NCBI RefSeq assembly: GCF_008638305.1
Contig: NZ_VTPZ01000003.1
Location: 1 to 64,000 of the forward strand
Length of the DNA: 64,000 bases
Source of the DNA: Pseudomonas profundi
GTDB lineage: Bacteria > Pseudomonadota > Gammaproteobacteria > Pseudomonadales > Pseudomonadaceae
Direction: 5' to 3'
Part shown: piece after piece, positions 40,701 to 50,428 of the stretch
Numbering within the stretch: the first letter of the stretch is position 1
Layout of the letters: every line of letters begins with the position of its first letter
Notes under the pieces: generated by a model
Seen by the model: the letters and a program-made list of their open reading frames with translations, nothing else
Database searches by the model: none
Told to the model about the DNA's origin: nothing
Program-made: the position numbers and the translations under genes

Positions 40701-40957
40701 CTGGCGTGTCCGTGGTGGATGCTGTCGTGGCCGCCGTGCAGACGCGCCTGCGGCCCATTGCCATGACCACGCTCACCACCCTGTGCGGCCTTTCCCCACT
40801 GGTATTTTTGCCGGGTGAAGGCACAGAGCTTTATCGGGGCGTTGGGGCCATCGTGCTGTTCGGGTTGTTCGGTGCGGCGGTAGTAACGGTCACTTTTCTG
40901 CCGGCACTGACCATCCTTGTACTGGAGTGGCGAGGTCGTCTGTCAAAACAGAAATAG
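37799..40957 (+). CDS. RND efflux pump, inner-membrane permease
   Basis: This 1052-residue protein has the RND layout: 12 membrane helices with two large periplasmic loops (about 30-335 and 560-875). Transmembrane helix 4 reads GMTVDNSIVVLENIER, so the AcrB Asp407 equivalent (Asp404) is present but Asp408 is Asn405. In helix 10 the AcrB Lys940 position is Asn952 (GTVVNNPILVVDQ). Two of three usual proton-relay residues are therefore altered. It is not a CzcA/CusA metal pump by its helix-4 motif and lacks their Met pairs. The adaptor gene overlaps upstream; no outer-membrane factor or regulator is adjacent. Drug/lipid-type (HAE) efflux is the best guess. Confidence 0.9.
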   Translation: MFAGIIRHGTLVAVIALIMAILGAAAALRIPVQMIPDVEVRTVTVETSWAGATPQDIEKEILIEQERFLRNVPNLSRMTATASSGSSEIELEFPFGVDITETLIQINNALSQVPSYPNNVDEPRIVAASFSANAFMYFRVSTLEGNPRELDIELMRDFIEDRVRPRMESVSGVSEVTVGGGADRQIQITVAEAALAQRGLGLTDVRQAITARNRDTSGGEIDAGKRRYLLRTVGRFDDVKALEDLVIARRGDSVIRLGDVAEVSQGRSRIRELSIINGQRGIGLQVRRESGSNVIDIKRAMLDAVETINREVLEPAGMQLELTSDDARYVEASVANVWTNLGIGAIFATLVMYMFLRSAPATFAGVIGIPLCAIAAFIGLLLAGRTVNVISLAGIAFAIGMTVDNSIVVLENIERHRRLGLDRLQSAITGVTEVWPSVLASTATTVLVFLPILFIEEEAGQLYSDVAIAISAAIVASMLVAVTVIPTLCARLDFGRATVATDQYGNETGSRWTKTIMSGVSWLVASSVRRLTVIAITVAASIWIILMLTPPAEYLPEGEEPKTFAAMTAPPGYNLDEMQSIAQQVEDYFLPHVNADGDAYAAGETKVPPLAYLNMQVTTAQVRVIAETLDPRHITALMDELTRFYRQFPGMRAFATKGSIISSNDGGTRSINLDISGGELGPVYQAANAAYQRAGEIFDNPRIQSQPSTLRLAQPLIQIRPHWDRAAELGLDADAIGFTVAAATEGAYVDDFFLDDEKIDIYLYGNQGRDPQLDQLADVQIYTASGQALPLASLADIEETVDTSIVRRVDGRRTVTLNIIPPANVPLEAGVERVRTELLEAMRTSGELPASVNVDISGASDQLNATRDALTGNFLIAIVIVYLMLVAIFAHWGFPLLILTAIPLGVAGGIVGLALMNLVGGLLPLAGLEPLRQPFDMITMLGFLILMGTVVNNPILVVDQARQNLQQPGVSVVDAVVAAVQTRLRPIAMTTLTTLCGLSPLVFLPGEGTELYRGVGAIVLFGLFGAAVVTVTFLPALTILVLEWRGRLSKQK

Positions 40958-40961
40958 CCCG

Positions 40962-41000
40962 CGCGACCTGACGTCAGAAGGCATCCCTGTCAGCGTCGCG
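40962..41000. terminator. Imperfect hairpin between convergent RND permease and DUF2254 genes
   Basis: CGCGACCTGAC and GTCAGCGTCGCG can pair with a bulge; the right arm overlaps the end of the DUF2254 gene. Without T-runs its role as a terminator is tentative. Confidence 0.3.
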
Positions 41001-42279
41001 AGCCAGCCTGCCCCGCGCTCGCCATTTTGACCACCTGGTCCGAGAGCTTACGCAAGCGCTCCTTGTCCTCCTCCATATTCATCGCCAGCTCGGCGCGCTT
41101 GAGCGCCAGGACTGAATATTTTGCAGCACTCGCGGCGAATAGCCCGCCACGGTCGGCGAGCGCTCTCAGCGATTTTTGCAGGCGCACCTGTACTTCAATC
41201 AGCGCTGCCCCGTCACGCGCTATCGGTGTGAATATGTCGTCGAACAGATCATCCAACTGCATCGGCGGTACGTGTACCCGCGCGTGTGCCATCGTCCCCA
41301 TGGGCCCGATTTCCGGGTCGTCGTTCCAGTGCGAGAACAGCCGTACCACGCGCCCAAGCACGTCTATCGCGGTGCCTGGATCGTTGATCCCGGGTGAGAG
41401 GGCTCGCGAGGCGATCTCCGCCATCACCACCAGACCAAACCGCGGGTCCTGATCGAAGGATCGTTCAGAGCCGATGGTGAAGGCTTCGCAAATACTGTCG
41501 GGCAATTCACCGGCCTGGCAGTCTACCCAGACCATCGGCTCAAGCGGATTAACGAATGAGCCAGTGGTGCTCACCAGATACACATGAGCGTGATTCTCCT
41601 GTGCCCATGTAGAGAGCTCCCCGATATCAATATGACCTATATAACCCGTCGAGCCCGGATAAACCGGCAGCGCGGATTGCGGGATCTCGTTTACCGGGTC
41701 GTAAAGTGCCTGAGCACCAATGGCCGGGTTATCAATCCGCGTGGTCAGCGCCTTGCGGACTACCGCTTCGACCCGGGCGGTGGTATCCCCCATGCGGCCA
41801 AAATGCGTGAGATGTTCAATCCACCGCAGCATGGTCGCAGCGATGATAATGATGACCAGCAGGGTGAAGGCAAACAGGATCATCCTGCCACGCTCACCGT
41901 AGATCTCGGTATGCAGCGCGATAATGCCGACCAGGCTGAACAGGAATGAGCCCAGGAAGGTGCCCAGCACATTGTGCGTCGTGGTGTCCTGCATCAGCAG
42001 GCGGGTCGCGCGTGGCGTAATGTTGGATGTTGCCGTGCCGTAGGCGGATACCATCACGGTGAGGGAGAAGGTGGTGACCGCGAGCATGCTGGAGGCCAGG
42101 ATGTTGAGGATATCGCTTATCGCTTCGGCGGCAATGTCGATCGGCGCCTCACCTGGCCAGAACTGGTCCGCAGCGGTGGCGAGCAACGCAGAGCCAATGC
42201 CCAGCAGCGCGAACAACGAAGCCCGAACCCACAGCATGCGGCCAATCTGACTCAGTATCCATTGCCACTTCGATATCAT
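40990..42279 (-). CDS. DUF2254 family membrane protein
   Basis: From ATG 42279 (GGAGAGAA upstream) the 429-residue protein has four membrane helices within the first 150 residues (about 16-38, 55-80, 100-122, 130-150), then a soluble C-terminal region. SSMLAVTTFSLTVMVSAYGTATSNITPRATRLL and SRALSPGINDPGTAIDVLGR are strong family signatures. Function is unknown; no enzymatic motif is evident. It converges on the RND permease gene and is divergent from the MFS gene. Confidence 0.88.
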   Translation of the reverse strand: MISKWQWILSQIGRMLWVRASLFALLGIGSALLATAADQFWPGEAPIDIAAEAISDILNILASSMLAVTTFSLTVMVSAYGTATSNITPRATRLLMQDTTTHNVLGTFLGSFLFSLVGIIALHTEIYGERGRMILFAFTLLVIIIIAATMLRWIEHLTHFGRMGDTTARVEAVVRKALTTRIDNPAIGAQALYDPVNEIPQSALPVYPGSTGYIGHIDIGELSTWAQENHAHVYLVSTTGSFVNPLEPMVWVDCQAGELPDSICEAFTIGSERSFDQDPRFGLVVMAEIASRALSPGINDPGTAIDVLGRVVRLFSHWNDDPEIGPMGTMAHARVHVPPMQLDDLFDDIFTPIARDGAALIEVQVRLQKSLRALADRGGLFAASAAKYSVLALKRAELAMNMEEDKERLRKLSDQVVKMASAGQAGSRR

Positions 42280-42438
42280 TCGTTCTCTCCGCCAGAATCT
42301 GGTCGACACGCCGCAGGTATTCCCACCTATTGACCAGCGATACGCCAATAGTGTCCCTGACGGCACGCGCGATTGGCTTTATAGTGCTCAGCTTGCCGCA
42401 CCAGCCAAGCCGTCTCGCACTGTCGAAGAGAGCCTTCC

Positions 42439-43728
42439 TTGTCCCGGATTCACACGCCCACAGGCCGCCCCAACGTCTACCGTCAGCCAGGCTTTATCGC
42501 CTTCGTGATTGCCCGATTGATCGCCGTGTTCGCCATGCAGATCCAGGCAGTCGTGGTCGCCTGGCAGGTCTATGAGATAACCGGCGAGCCCCTTTCTCTG
42601 GCCTACGTGGGGCTGGCGCAATTCATTCCGATGCTGGTTTTGCTGATGCCAGCCGGCGATCTGATCGACCGCTACAACCGCAAGCGGGTACTGGCACTGA
42701 GCTGGACCGGCGCGGCATTGTGCAGCGGCGTGCTGTTGTGGCTCTCCATGCATGAAGCCGAAGATGCGTACTGGTTCTATGCCGCGTTGGTGCTGTACGG
42801 CTGTTCCCGGGCCTTCATCGGACCGGCGCTGACCAGCCTGCTGCCACAGATCGTGCCGCGCGATCACCTTGCCCAGGCGATTGCCACCAACAGCATGATC
42901 ATGCGCACCGCAACCATTCTCGGCCCGGTACTCGGCGGTGTGCTTTATGCGATAGACGGAGGCGTACTGACCTACTCGGTGTGCCTGGCCTGCTTTGCCG
43001 GCGGCCTGCTGTTACTGACCCGCGTCCCGGTGCGATATGCCGACCAGAGCCCGGCCGCTCAGGACACCACCGGCTGGCAGCGCTTTACCGCCGGGATCCG
43101 GTTCATCCGCTCGCGCCCGATCGTGCTCGGAACCATTTCGCTGGACCTGTTTGCGGTGTTGCTGGGCGGTGTGGTGGCGCTGCTGCCGATCTATGCCAGC
43201 GACGTGCTGCATGTCGGCGCCGAAGGGCTGGGCCTGTTGCGCAGCGCCATGGCCATAGGGGAAATACTGGTGGGGATCTATCTCAGCGCCAGACCCTTCA
43301 ATAATCATGTCGGGATCACCATGTTCATCGCGGTGGCGATATTCGGTGTGGCCAATATCGTGTTCGCACTGTCGACACTGTTCTGGTTGTCCTTCGCTGC
43401 GCTTCTGGTGGCTGGTGCAGCCGATATGGTCAGCATGTACATACGCTCCGCGCTGATCCAGTTTTCGACGCCGGATAACATGCGTGGGCGGGTGAACGCG
43501 GTAAACATGCTGTTTATCAGCTCGTCCAACGAGCTGGGCGTATTCCGCGCCGGGACCAGCGCCGCCTGGGTCGGCGCAGTACCGGCCGCGTTGCTCGGCG
43601 GGTTCTGTACCCTCGGCGTGGTGGGTGGCTGGGCGCTGGCGTTCAGGTCCCTGCGCCAGGTATCGCGTTTTGAAGATGCCTCACCCGAGCACCTGTCAGC
43701 TCAGGGCGCCGGGCAAAACCCTAAATGA
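42439..43728 (+). CDS. MFS transporter, EntS-like drug/siderophore exporter type
   Basis: This 429-residue protein has 12 predicted helices and the MFS loop 2-3 motif GDLIDRYNRKRVL (near 73-85). YGCSRAFIGPALTSLLPQIVPRD and the split six-plus-six helix arrangement resemble the EntS/MFS_3 group. TTG 42439 is the likely start, with GAAGAGAGCC upstream and no in-frame ATG before the first helix. Direction (export) follows from the family; the substrate is not predictable. It ends in a hairpin shared with the convergent cytochrome b561 gene. Confidence 0.85.
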   Translation: MSRIHTPTGRPNVYRQPGFIAFVIARLIAVFAMQIQAVVVAWQVYEITGEPLSLAYVGLAQFIPMLVLLMPAGDLIDRYNRKRVLALSWTGAALCSGVLLWLSMHEAEDAYWFYAALVLYGCSRAFIGPALTSLLPQIVPRDHLAQAIATNSMIMRTATILGPVLGGVLYAIDGGVLTYSVCLACFAGGLLLLTRVPVRYADQSPAAQDTTGWQRFTAGIRFIRSRPIVLGTISLDLFAVLLGGVVALLPIYASDVLHVGAEGLGLLRSAMAIGEILVGIYLSARPFNNHVGITMFIAVAIFGVANIVFALSTLFWLSFAALLVAGAADMVSMYIRSALIQFSTPDNMRGRVNAVNMLFISSSNELGVFRAGTSAAWVGAVPAALLGGFCTLGVVGGWALAFRSLRQVSRFEDASPEHLSAQGAGQNPK

Positions 43729-43730
43729 TC

Positions 43731-43755
43731 TGACCCCGGGGCATCCCGGGGCTCA
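43731..43755. terminator. Hairpin between convergent MFS and cytochrome b561 genes
   Basis: CCCCGGG (43734-43740) and CCCGGGG (43745-43751) flank GCAT, with outer TGA/TCA pairing across a bulge. It is GC-rich and lies between convergent stops, but lacks T-runs. Confidence 0.5.
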
Positions 43756-43759
43756 GTGC

Positions 43760-44281
43760 CTATACCATTCGCTGCAGCACACCGTCACGCTTGATGAAGT
43801 GGTGCAAGAGCGCCATGCCGATATGGCCCACCACCATGACCAGCAGGAACCAGGCCAGCGGGGAATGCAGACTGCCCACTGCAGCGGCCCAGGGGATTTC
43901 ATCGCCTTTGGCTGCCAGCTGCACGCCGAAAGCCGTCAATCCATATCCATTACCCAGCATTACCATAACGCCTGTCAGTGGCATCAACAGCATGGCCGCA
44001 TACAGCAGAAAGTGTCCGCCCTTGACCAGCATCGCAGTCTTCGGATCCTGCTCGGGCCTGTTGTTGCGCTGCGTTAACGCCCAGATGATGCGCAGCGCAA
44101 TCAGCACAAACAGCAGAACCCCGATCGAGATGTGCCATGGCACCAGCGTCTCACCGATCCAGTGCTCACCTTCAGCGATACGGTCGAAAAACTTCAATAA
44201 TCGCCAGCCGATAAGCAACGCCATCAGCCAATGGAATACACGGGTGACCCTGCCGTACCGTTCTTTTGTGTCGATAGACAT
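43760..44281 (-). CDS. Cytochrome b561 family protein
   Basis: This 173-residue membrane protein has four helices with heme-ligand histidines at His17 (RVFHWLMALL), His49 (VPWHISIGV), and in the C-terminal helices (SLHSPLAWFLL, VVGHIGMALLHHF). It is a di-heme b-type cytochrome predicted to move electrons, often from superoxide or ubiquinol in YodB/CybB-like members. It lies 45 bases after the dioxygenase gene on the same strand and may be co-transcribed with it. The electron partner is unknown. Confidence 0.88.
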   Translation of the reverse strand: MSIDTKERYGRVTRVFHWLMALLIGWRLLKFFDRIAEGEHWIGETLVPWHISIGVLLFVLIALRIIWALTQRNNRPEQDPKTAMLVKGGHFLLYAAMLLMPLTGVMVMLGNGYGLTAFGVQLAAKGDEIPWAAAVGSLHSPLAWFLLVMVVGHIGMALLHHFIKRDGVLQRMV

Positions 44282-44326
44282 CTACTGCTCCTGCTGTAAC
44301 GGGAAAATTCTGCAACGTTCGGCCAA

Positions 44327-45160
44327 CTAACCGAACCGATAGGCGGAAATACTGGTTTGCATGACTTGCTCGGAATACACCTTGATACCCCTCGAGCCCG
44401 ACGCCGCGCCCGCCGCCACAAGCAACGGAAGCAAATGCTCTTCGCCGCCTGGCGGATGACACAAGCGGGCATTGGGCGCCTGCGTCCAGGCTGCGAGCAG
44501 GCTGTCACGTTGGTCCGGCTGGCTTTCCACCGCCGCGCTCAGCCAGTCGTCGAACTCGGCCGAGATCGCCGCGAAGCGCGGATCCCCATAGCCCGGCATG
44601 TTGTGAAAGCTCATGCCACTGCCAACAATCAGCACGCCCTCATCGCGCAAGGCCGCCAAAGACCGACCGACTTCCAGATGGGCTGCCGGATCAAAATCAC
44701 GGCGAAGCGATAACTGCACAACCGGAATATCGGCGCGGGGAAACATCAATTTCAAGGGAATGAACACGCCATGATCAAAACCGCGCTCGCGGTCCAGCTG
44801 AGCGTCAGCACCATCCTCATGAAGCAGTTGCGCTACCCGCTCGGCCAGTTCCGGACTACCCGGGGCCGGATAGGTCAGTTCATAGGTATGTTGTGGGAAG
44901 CCGTAGTAATCGAAAATCAGTGGCGGGCGGGGATTACCGGTGAGGCTGAACGCAGGCTCCAGCCAATGGGCTGAGATCAACAAAATGGCTTTTGGACGCG
45001 CCGGCAAGGTATCAGCCACACCCTTGAGAAAGGCCTCCATCCGTACCCAGGTGTCCGTCGGACTCCAATCCATGAAGAAACACGGGCCCGCTCCATGGGG
45101 AATAAAGAACACGGGCATCGGCCCGGTTTTAGCAGTTGCAGCGTCGCCATTGTCGTTCAT
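44327..45160 (-). CDS. DODA-type extradiol dioxygenase (YgiD/LigB-like)
   Basis: From ATG 45160 (GAGGAC upstream) this is a 277-residue enzyme of the class III extradiol fold. Likely metal ligands are His22 (FFIPHGAGP) and His65 (LLISAHWLEP), with conserved DHGVFIPL and GSGMSFHNM downstream. E. coli YgiD has 4,5-DOPA dioxygenase activity; the natural substrate here is unknown. A divergent LysR gene starts 103 bases away and likely regulates it. The cytochrome b561 gene follows. Confidence 0.88.
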   Translation of the reverse strand: MNDNGDAATAKTGPMPVFFIPHGAGPCFFMDWSPTDTWVRMEAFLKGVADTLPARPKAILLISAHWLEPAFSLTGNPRPPLIFDYYGFPQHTYELTYPAPGSPELAERVAQLLHEDGADAQLDRERGFDHGVFIPLKLMFPRADIPVVQLSLRRDFDPAAHLEVGRSLAALRDEGVLIVGSGMSFHNMPGYGDPRFAAISAEFDDWLSAAVESQPDQRDSLLAAWTQAPNARLCHPPGGEEHLLPLLVAAGAASGSRGIKVYSEQVMQTSISAYRFG

Positions 45161-45263
45161 GTCAAAGTCCTCATAAAAAGTCTGGATCGAGTATGAGGTG
45201 TCAACCATAGGTAGAGAACTAGCTAAAATGCGCTAACAGTTATCACTCATAGTAGGAAATGAA

Positions 45264-46166
45264 ATGCTGGATCGGATTACCGGTATGCGGGTTTTCGTGC
45301 GAGCCGCCAGCGCAGGTAGCCTGTCAGCAGCGGCGCGCCATCTGAGCATGTCCCCCGCCATGGCGACCAAACATGTCGATGCGTTGGAAGCGCGACTCGG
45401 CGTCAAACTCTTCCACCGCAGCACGCGGCGGCTCAGCCTCACCGAAGCAGGCAGTAATTATCTGGATGCCTGCCAGCGCATTCTGCCCGATATAGAAGAA
45501 GCCGAAGCCGAAGCCGCTTCACTACGCACCAGGGCAAGCGGTCTGCTTCGCCTGAATGTCCCGCTGTCCTTTGGTGCACGCTTCGTCGCTCCGTTGATTC
45601 CTGAATTCAGCCGCCGGCATCCCGAAGTGACCGTTGAACTGGGCCTGAGCGATGCTCAGCTGGATCTGATTACCGGCGGCTGGGATCTTGCCGTGCGGAT
45701 TGGTCGTCTCGCCGACAGCCCGCTACAAGCACGAAAGCTTGGCGACAGCGCCATGCTGCTCTGCGCTGCGCCAGTGTATCTGGCGCAAAGGGGCGCACCG
45801 CGCCGCGTTGCAGAATTGGCCCAGCACAATTGCCTGAGTTACACCCTGTCAGCAATGCAAGGCAGCCAATCCTGGGCGTTCGGCAGCAAGGGCGAAATAC
45901 GGGTGCCCATCACCGGCAACCTGCTAGCTAACAATGGCGATGCTCTATTGGCAGCCGCTGTCGGCGGGCAGGGAATCATCTACCAGCCGCATTTCATCGT
46001 CGGTGAGGCACTGGCTCGCGGCGAGCTGATTGCCCTGGAGCTGGATCAGCCAGTCATCGAGCTTGGCGGGATCCATGTGCTTTTCCCGCCCGATCGCCGG
46101 CCTCCGGCCAAAGTCCGGGTAATGATCGATTATCTTGCAGAACAATTCGCCTCGTCTCCCCCCTGA
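45264..46166 (+). CDS. LysR family transcriptional regulator
   Basis: This 300-residue regulator has an N-terminal winged helix (MLDRITGMRVFVRAASAGSLSAAARHLSMSPAMATKHVDALEARLG, about 1-60) and a C-terminal periplasmic-binding-like effector domain (about 90-295). It resembles the CrgA/DmlR-type subgroup. Divergent orientation to the dioxygenase gene, with 103 bases between, is the standard layout for LysR control of a neighbouring operon. The effector is unknown; an aromatic catechol-type ligand would be consistent but is speculative. Confidence 0.9.
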   Translation: MLDRITGMRVFVRAASAGSLSAAARHLSMSPAMATKHVDALEARLGVKLFHRSTRRLSLTEAGSNYLDACQRILPDIEEAEAEAASLRTRASGLLRLNVPLSFGARFVAPLIPEFSRRHPEVTVELGLSDAQLDLITGGWDLAVRIGRLADSPLQARKLGDSAMLLCAAPVYLAQRGAPRRVAELAQHNCLSYTLSAMQGSQSWAFGSKGEIRVPITGNLLANNGDALLAAAVGGQGIIYQPHFIVGEALARGELIALELDQPVIELGGIHVLFPPDRRPPAKVRVMIDYLAEQFASSPP

Positions 46167-46206
46167 ACCCGTTACGCCGAGGGTACGGCCGCGTGATGCA
46201 GCCTGA

Positions 46207-46932
<726 letters not shown>

Positions 46933-46997
46933 ACTGTCAGGTCCCGCGTCCCTGTTCGGTACGCGTCCGTTTCTTTTTTAGTTGCTCCGGAGTACAC

Positions 46998-47255
46998 ATG
47001 GCCCGCGTTACCGTTGAAGACTGCCTTGAAAATGTAGAGAACCGTTTTGAGCTGGTCATGCTGGCTACCAAGCGTTCACGCCAGATTGCCACTGGCGGCA
47101 AGGAGCCCAAGGTTCCGCTGGAAAACGACAAGCCCACAGTGCTCGCGCTGCGTGAAATCGCTGAAGGCCTGGTCACCTATGAAATTCTTGCCCAGGAAGC
47201 GATTCAGGATCAGCAGGAACCGCTGTACTCGCTGGAATCCGATTTGGCGGAGTAA
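46998..47255 (+). CDS. rpoZ: DNA-directed RNA polymerase omega subunit
   Basis: The 85-residue protein ([20 protein letters not shown]...) matches omega throughout, including ATKRSRQI and [18 protein letters not shown]. It binds the beta-prime C-terminus and forms part of a ppGpp site on RNA polymerase, fitting its place before spoT. TTGCTCCGGAG lies nine bases upstream. Confidence 0.97.
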   Translation: MARVTVEDCLENVENRFELVMLATKRSRQIATGGKEPKVPLENDKPTVLALREIAEGLVTYEILAQEAIQDQQEPLYSLESDLAE

Positions 47256-47319
47256 CGCCCTTGCGAAGGACATGCATTTCTGACGTTCGTGCCCGCTCGG
47301 CCGGGTGCAGGAGATATAC

Positions 47320-49461
47320 ATGTCCGGTATAGAAGTCTTTGCAGAATCACTCGGAAGCTATCTTGAGCCGGACCAGGTCAACCTGGTCCGGCGCGCCTAT
47401 TTCTATGCCGAGCAGGCCCATGACGGCCAGACCCGCCGCAGTGGCGAGCCGTACGTCACCCACCCGCTAGCCGTAGCCCATATTCTCGCCAGCATGCACA
47501 TGGACCATCAGAGTCTCATGGCAGCCATGCTGCACGACGTTATCGAAGATACCGGCATCCCCAAGAATGCACTGGTCAGCCAGTTCGGCGACACCGTGGC
47601 CGAACTGGTCGACGGGGTCAGCAAGCTGACCCAGATGACCTTCGAGACCAAGGCCGAGGCCCAGGCGGAAAATTTCCAGAAGATGGCCCTGGCCATGGCG
47701 CGCGATATCCGCGTGATTCTGGTCAAGCTTGCCGATCGCTTGCACAACATGCGCACCCTGGGCGCCCTGTCCGGAGAGAAGCGCCGGCGGATCGCCAAGG
47801 AAACGCTGGAGATCTACGCGCCGATCGCCAATCGCCTGGGCATGCACAGCCTCAGTACCGAGTTTGAAGATCTGGGCTTCAAGGCCATGCATCCGATGCG
47901 CTCGCGGATGATTGACCGCGCTGTGCGCAGCGCACGCGGCCACCGCAAGGAGCTGCTGGGCAAGATCCTCGGTACCCTGCAGGAATGTCTTGAGCGAGAA
48001 GGTTTGCCCGGCAAGGTAATGGGCCGCGAGAAGCATCTGTACGGCATCTACCAGAAGATGCGCGGCAAGCGCAAAGCGTTCAACGAGATCATGGACGTCT
48101 ATGCCTTCCGGATCATCGTCGACAAACCGGACACCTGTTATCGCGTACTGGGCGCCGTGCACAGTCTGTACAAGCCGTTCCCGGGCCGTTTCAAGGATTA
48201 CATTGCGATTCCCAAATCCAATGGCTATCAGTCCTTGCACACCACCCTGTTCGGTCTGCATGGCGTACCGATTGAAATCCAGATCCGTACCGAGGAAATG
48301 GAAGAGCTCGCCAACAATGGGATCGCTGCGCACTGGGTCTACAAGTCCAACGATGAAGTGATCAACGGCAACCACGCCCGTACCCGTCAGTGGCTCAAGG
48401 GCGTACTCGAGCTGCAACAACGCGCCGGTAATTCGCTGGAATTCATCGAGAACGTCAAAATCGACCTGTTCCCCGATGAGGTCTATATCTTCACGCCCAA
48501 GGGCCGGATCATGGAATTGCCCAAGGGCGCGACGCCGGTTGATTTCGCCTACGCCGTGCATACCGATGTGGGCAATAGCTGTATCGCCTGCCGGGTCAAC
48601 CGCCGGCTGGCACCGCTGTCCGAACCGCTGCAGAGCGGGCAGACGGTAGAGATCATTACCGCAGCGGGTGCACGCCCCAACCCCGCCTGGCTGAGTTTTG
48701 TAATTACCGGCAAGGCGCGTGGCAATATCCGGCACTTCCTCAAGCATCAGCGGCATTCCGAATCCATCGTGCTGGGTGAGCGGTTGCTCGACAAGGTCCT
48801 GGCCAGCTTCAATACCAGACTCGAAGATATCTCCGAGGCCAGGATCGCCCAGGTGCTGAAGGATTCGCGCATGCCGACTCTGGACGACCTCTTGGCCGAT
48901 ATAGGTCTGGGCAACCGGATGGCCTATGTTGTCGCCCGCCGGCTGATTGCCAGCGAAGCTACCTCCAGTGTGGAAAATGCAGCTGCTGAATCCCAGGAAA
49001 CGTCGAATATCAGCGAGTTGCCACTGGCCATACGCGGTACCGAAGGCTTGGTCGTCAGTTTCGCGCGTTGCTGCAACCCGATCCCCGGCGATCCGATCGT
49101 CGGCTTTTTGTCATCCGGCAAGGGTATGGTGATTCACCAGGCCAACTGTCGGAATCTGGCAGACAACCGCCACAGCGATGAAAAGATTCTGCATCTCACC
49201 TGGGACAAGGACGTCACCGGCGAATTTACCGTCGAACTGCGCGTCGAGCTGGAACATCAACGCGGCATTATCGCCCAGCTTGCCACCGGCATTGCCATGG
49301 CTGACGCGAGCATCGACAAGATCAGCGTCGACGAGCGCGACGGCCGAACCAGCGTAGTGCAACTGGTCATCCGGGTCCGCGATCGCCTGCACCTGTCACA
49401 ACTTATCAAGCGCATCCGCGCACAAAGCGGCGTCCTGCGCATTACCCGAATGAAAAACTGA
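47320..49461 (+). CDS. spoT: Bifunctional (p)ppGpp synthetase/hydrolase SpoT
   Basis: The 713-residue enzyme has an HD hydrolase domain (about 25-175, with LHDVIEDTG), a synthetase domain (about 235-345, [19 protein letters not shown]), TGS (about 385-450, [24 protein letters not shown]), a helical/zinc-finger region ([16 protein letters not shown]) and a C-terminal ACT domain (about 637-711). Intact HDVIED supports ppGpp hydrolysis; SpoT synthesises under carbon or fatty acid stress. CAGGAG sets ATG 47320. It is downstream of rpoZ by 64 bases. Confidence 0.97.
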   Translation: MSGIEVFAESLGSYLEPDQVNLVRRAYFYAEQAHDGQTRRSGEPYVTHPLAVAHILASMHMDHQSLMAAMLHDVIEDTGIPKNALVSQFGDTVAELVDGVSKLTQMTFETKAEAQAENFQKMALAMARDIRVILVKLADRLHNMRTLGALSGEKRRRIAKETLEIYAPIANRLGMHSLSTEFEDLGFKAMHPMRSRMIDRAVRSARGHRKELLGKILGTLQECLEREGLPGKVMGREKHLYGIYQKMRGKRKAFNEIMDVYAFRIIVDKPDTCYRVLGAVHSLYKPFPGRFKDYIAIPKSNGYQSLHTTLFGLHGVPIEIQIRTEEMEELANNGIAAHWVYKSNDEVINGNHARTRQWLKGVLELQQRAGNSLEFIENVKIDLFPDEVYIFTPKGRIMELPKGATPVDFAYAVHTDVGNSCIACRVNRRLAPLSEPLQSGQTVEIITAAGARPNPAWLSFVITGKARGNIRHFLKHQRHSESIVLGERLLDKVLASFNTRLEDISEARIAQVLKDSRMPTLDDLLADIGLGNRMAYVVARRLIASEATSSVENAAAESQETSNISELPLAIRGTEGLVVSFARCCNPIPGDPIVGFLSSGKGMVIHQANCRNLADNRHSDEKILHLTWDKDVTGEFTVELRVELEHQRGIIAQLATGIAMADASIDKISVDERDGRTSVVQLVIRVRDRLHLSQLIKRIRAQSGVLRITRMKN

Positions 49462-49475
49462 ATTCTGGAGCACTC

Positions 49476-49856
49476 ATGAACAAGCAAGTCATCACCAGTG
49501 ACAATGCCCCTGCGGCTATTGGTCCCTACTCCCAGGCCATCAAGGTAGGCAACACCGTCTATCTGTCAGGCCAGATCCCGCTCGACCCAGCCACTATGGA
49601 AGTGGTTGAAGGCATGGAACAGCAAATCTGCCAGGTCTTCGACAATCTGACAGCTGTTGCTGAAGCCTCCGGCGGCAAGCTGCAGGATATTGTCAAGCTG
49701 AACATCTTCCTGACTGACCTGAGCCACTTCGGCCTGGTCAATGAAGTCATGTCCCGTTACTTTCAGAAGCCCTATCCTGCGCGCGCAGCGATCGGCGTCG
49801 CCGCGCTACCCAAGGGCGTGCCGGTGGAAATGGATGGCATCATGGTCGTCGGCTGA
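49476..49856 (+). CDS. ridA: RidA family 2-iminobutanoate/2-iminopropanoate deaminase
   Basis: This 126-residue YjgF/RidA protein hydrolyses reactive enamine/imine intermediates made by PLP enzymes. [29 protein letters not shown] at the N-terminus and the catalytic Arg in [23 protein letters not shown] are present. It starts 14 bases after spoT with CTGGAG as ribosome-binding site and ends at an intrinsic terminator. Confidence 0.96.
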   Translation: MNKQVITSDNAPAAIGPYSQAIKVGNTVYLSGQIPLDPATMEVVEGMEQQICQVFDNLTAVAEASGGKLQDIVKLNIFLTDLSHFGLVNEVMSRYFQKPYPARAAIGVAALPKGVPVEMDGIMVVG

Positions 49857-49887
49857 AGATCCAGCCGGACATGCAGCTGAACGAATC

Positions 49888-49912
49888 GAGGCGCCTGGGG
49901 GCGCCTCTTTTC
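49888..49912 (+). terminator. Rho-independent terminator after ridA
   Basis: GAGGCGCC (49888-49895) and GGCGCCTC (49900-49907) form a perfect 8-bp stem around TGGG, followed by TTTTCGTT. It closes the gmk-rpoZ-spoT-ridA run. Confidence 0.88.
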
Positions 49913-49928
49913 GTTCCGGCATACAGCC

Positions 49929-50354
49929 TCAATCGTCGAGGCTTTTTTCCAGCGTGATTTCAGCGTTGAGCACTTTGGAAACCGGGCAGCCCGCTTTGGC
50001 CTTCTCGGCTATTTCCTCGAATTGCGCCTGTTCAATACCGGGGATCCGCGCCTGAAGATCAAGGCGAACCGCGGTAATGGCATAGCCTTCTTCGAGCTTC
50101 TCCAATGTCACCGAGGCATTGGTGGCGATTTTTTCGGGGGTAAACCCTGCTTCGCCCAGAAGCATGGAAAAGGCCATGGAAAAGCATCCTGCATGGGCGG
50201 CGCCAATCAGCTCTTCCGGGTTGGTTCCCGGCCCGTCTTCGAATCGCGTGTTGAATCCGTAAGGACTGTATTCGAGGGCACCGCTCTCGGTGGACAGAGT
50301 GCCTTTACCTTCCTTGAGACTACCTTCCCAATGCGCTGATGCGGTCTTGTTCAT
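49929..50354 (-). CDS. OsmC family peroxiredoxin
   Basis: This 141-residue OsmC-type protein reduces organic hydroperoxides using two Cys: one in AAHAGCFSMAFS (near 57) and one in KAKAGCPVSKVLNAEI (near 125). The N-terminal MNKTASAHWEGSLKEGKGTL matches OsmC rather than Ohr. TCAGGAGTC-type sequence precedes the start. It is monocistronic, between the convergent ridA and the SDR gene. Confidence 0.92.
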   Translation of the reverse strand: MNKTASAHWEGSLKEGKGTLSTESGALEYSPYGFNTRFEDGPGTNPEELIGAAHAGCFSMAFSMLLGEAGFTPEKIATNASVTLEKLEEGYAITAVRLDLQARIPGIEQAQFEEIAEKAKAGCPVSKVLNAEITLEKSLDD

Positions 50355-50428
50355 AGTTGACTCCTGGTGGGTTGAAGCTTTCAGACCCTTAGTAAGACAA
50401 CTCGAATCCCGGATCGCTCAATGCTGTG

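Noticed and set aside
47467-48756. A 429-codon open frame antisense to spoT
   Set aside because: The sense strand encodes a complete SpoT. The antisense product has no recognisable motif and is explained by codon-position GC bias.
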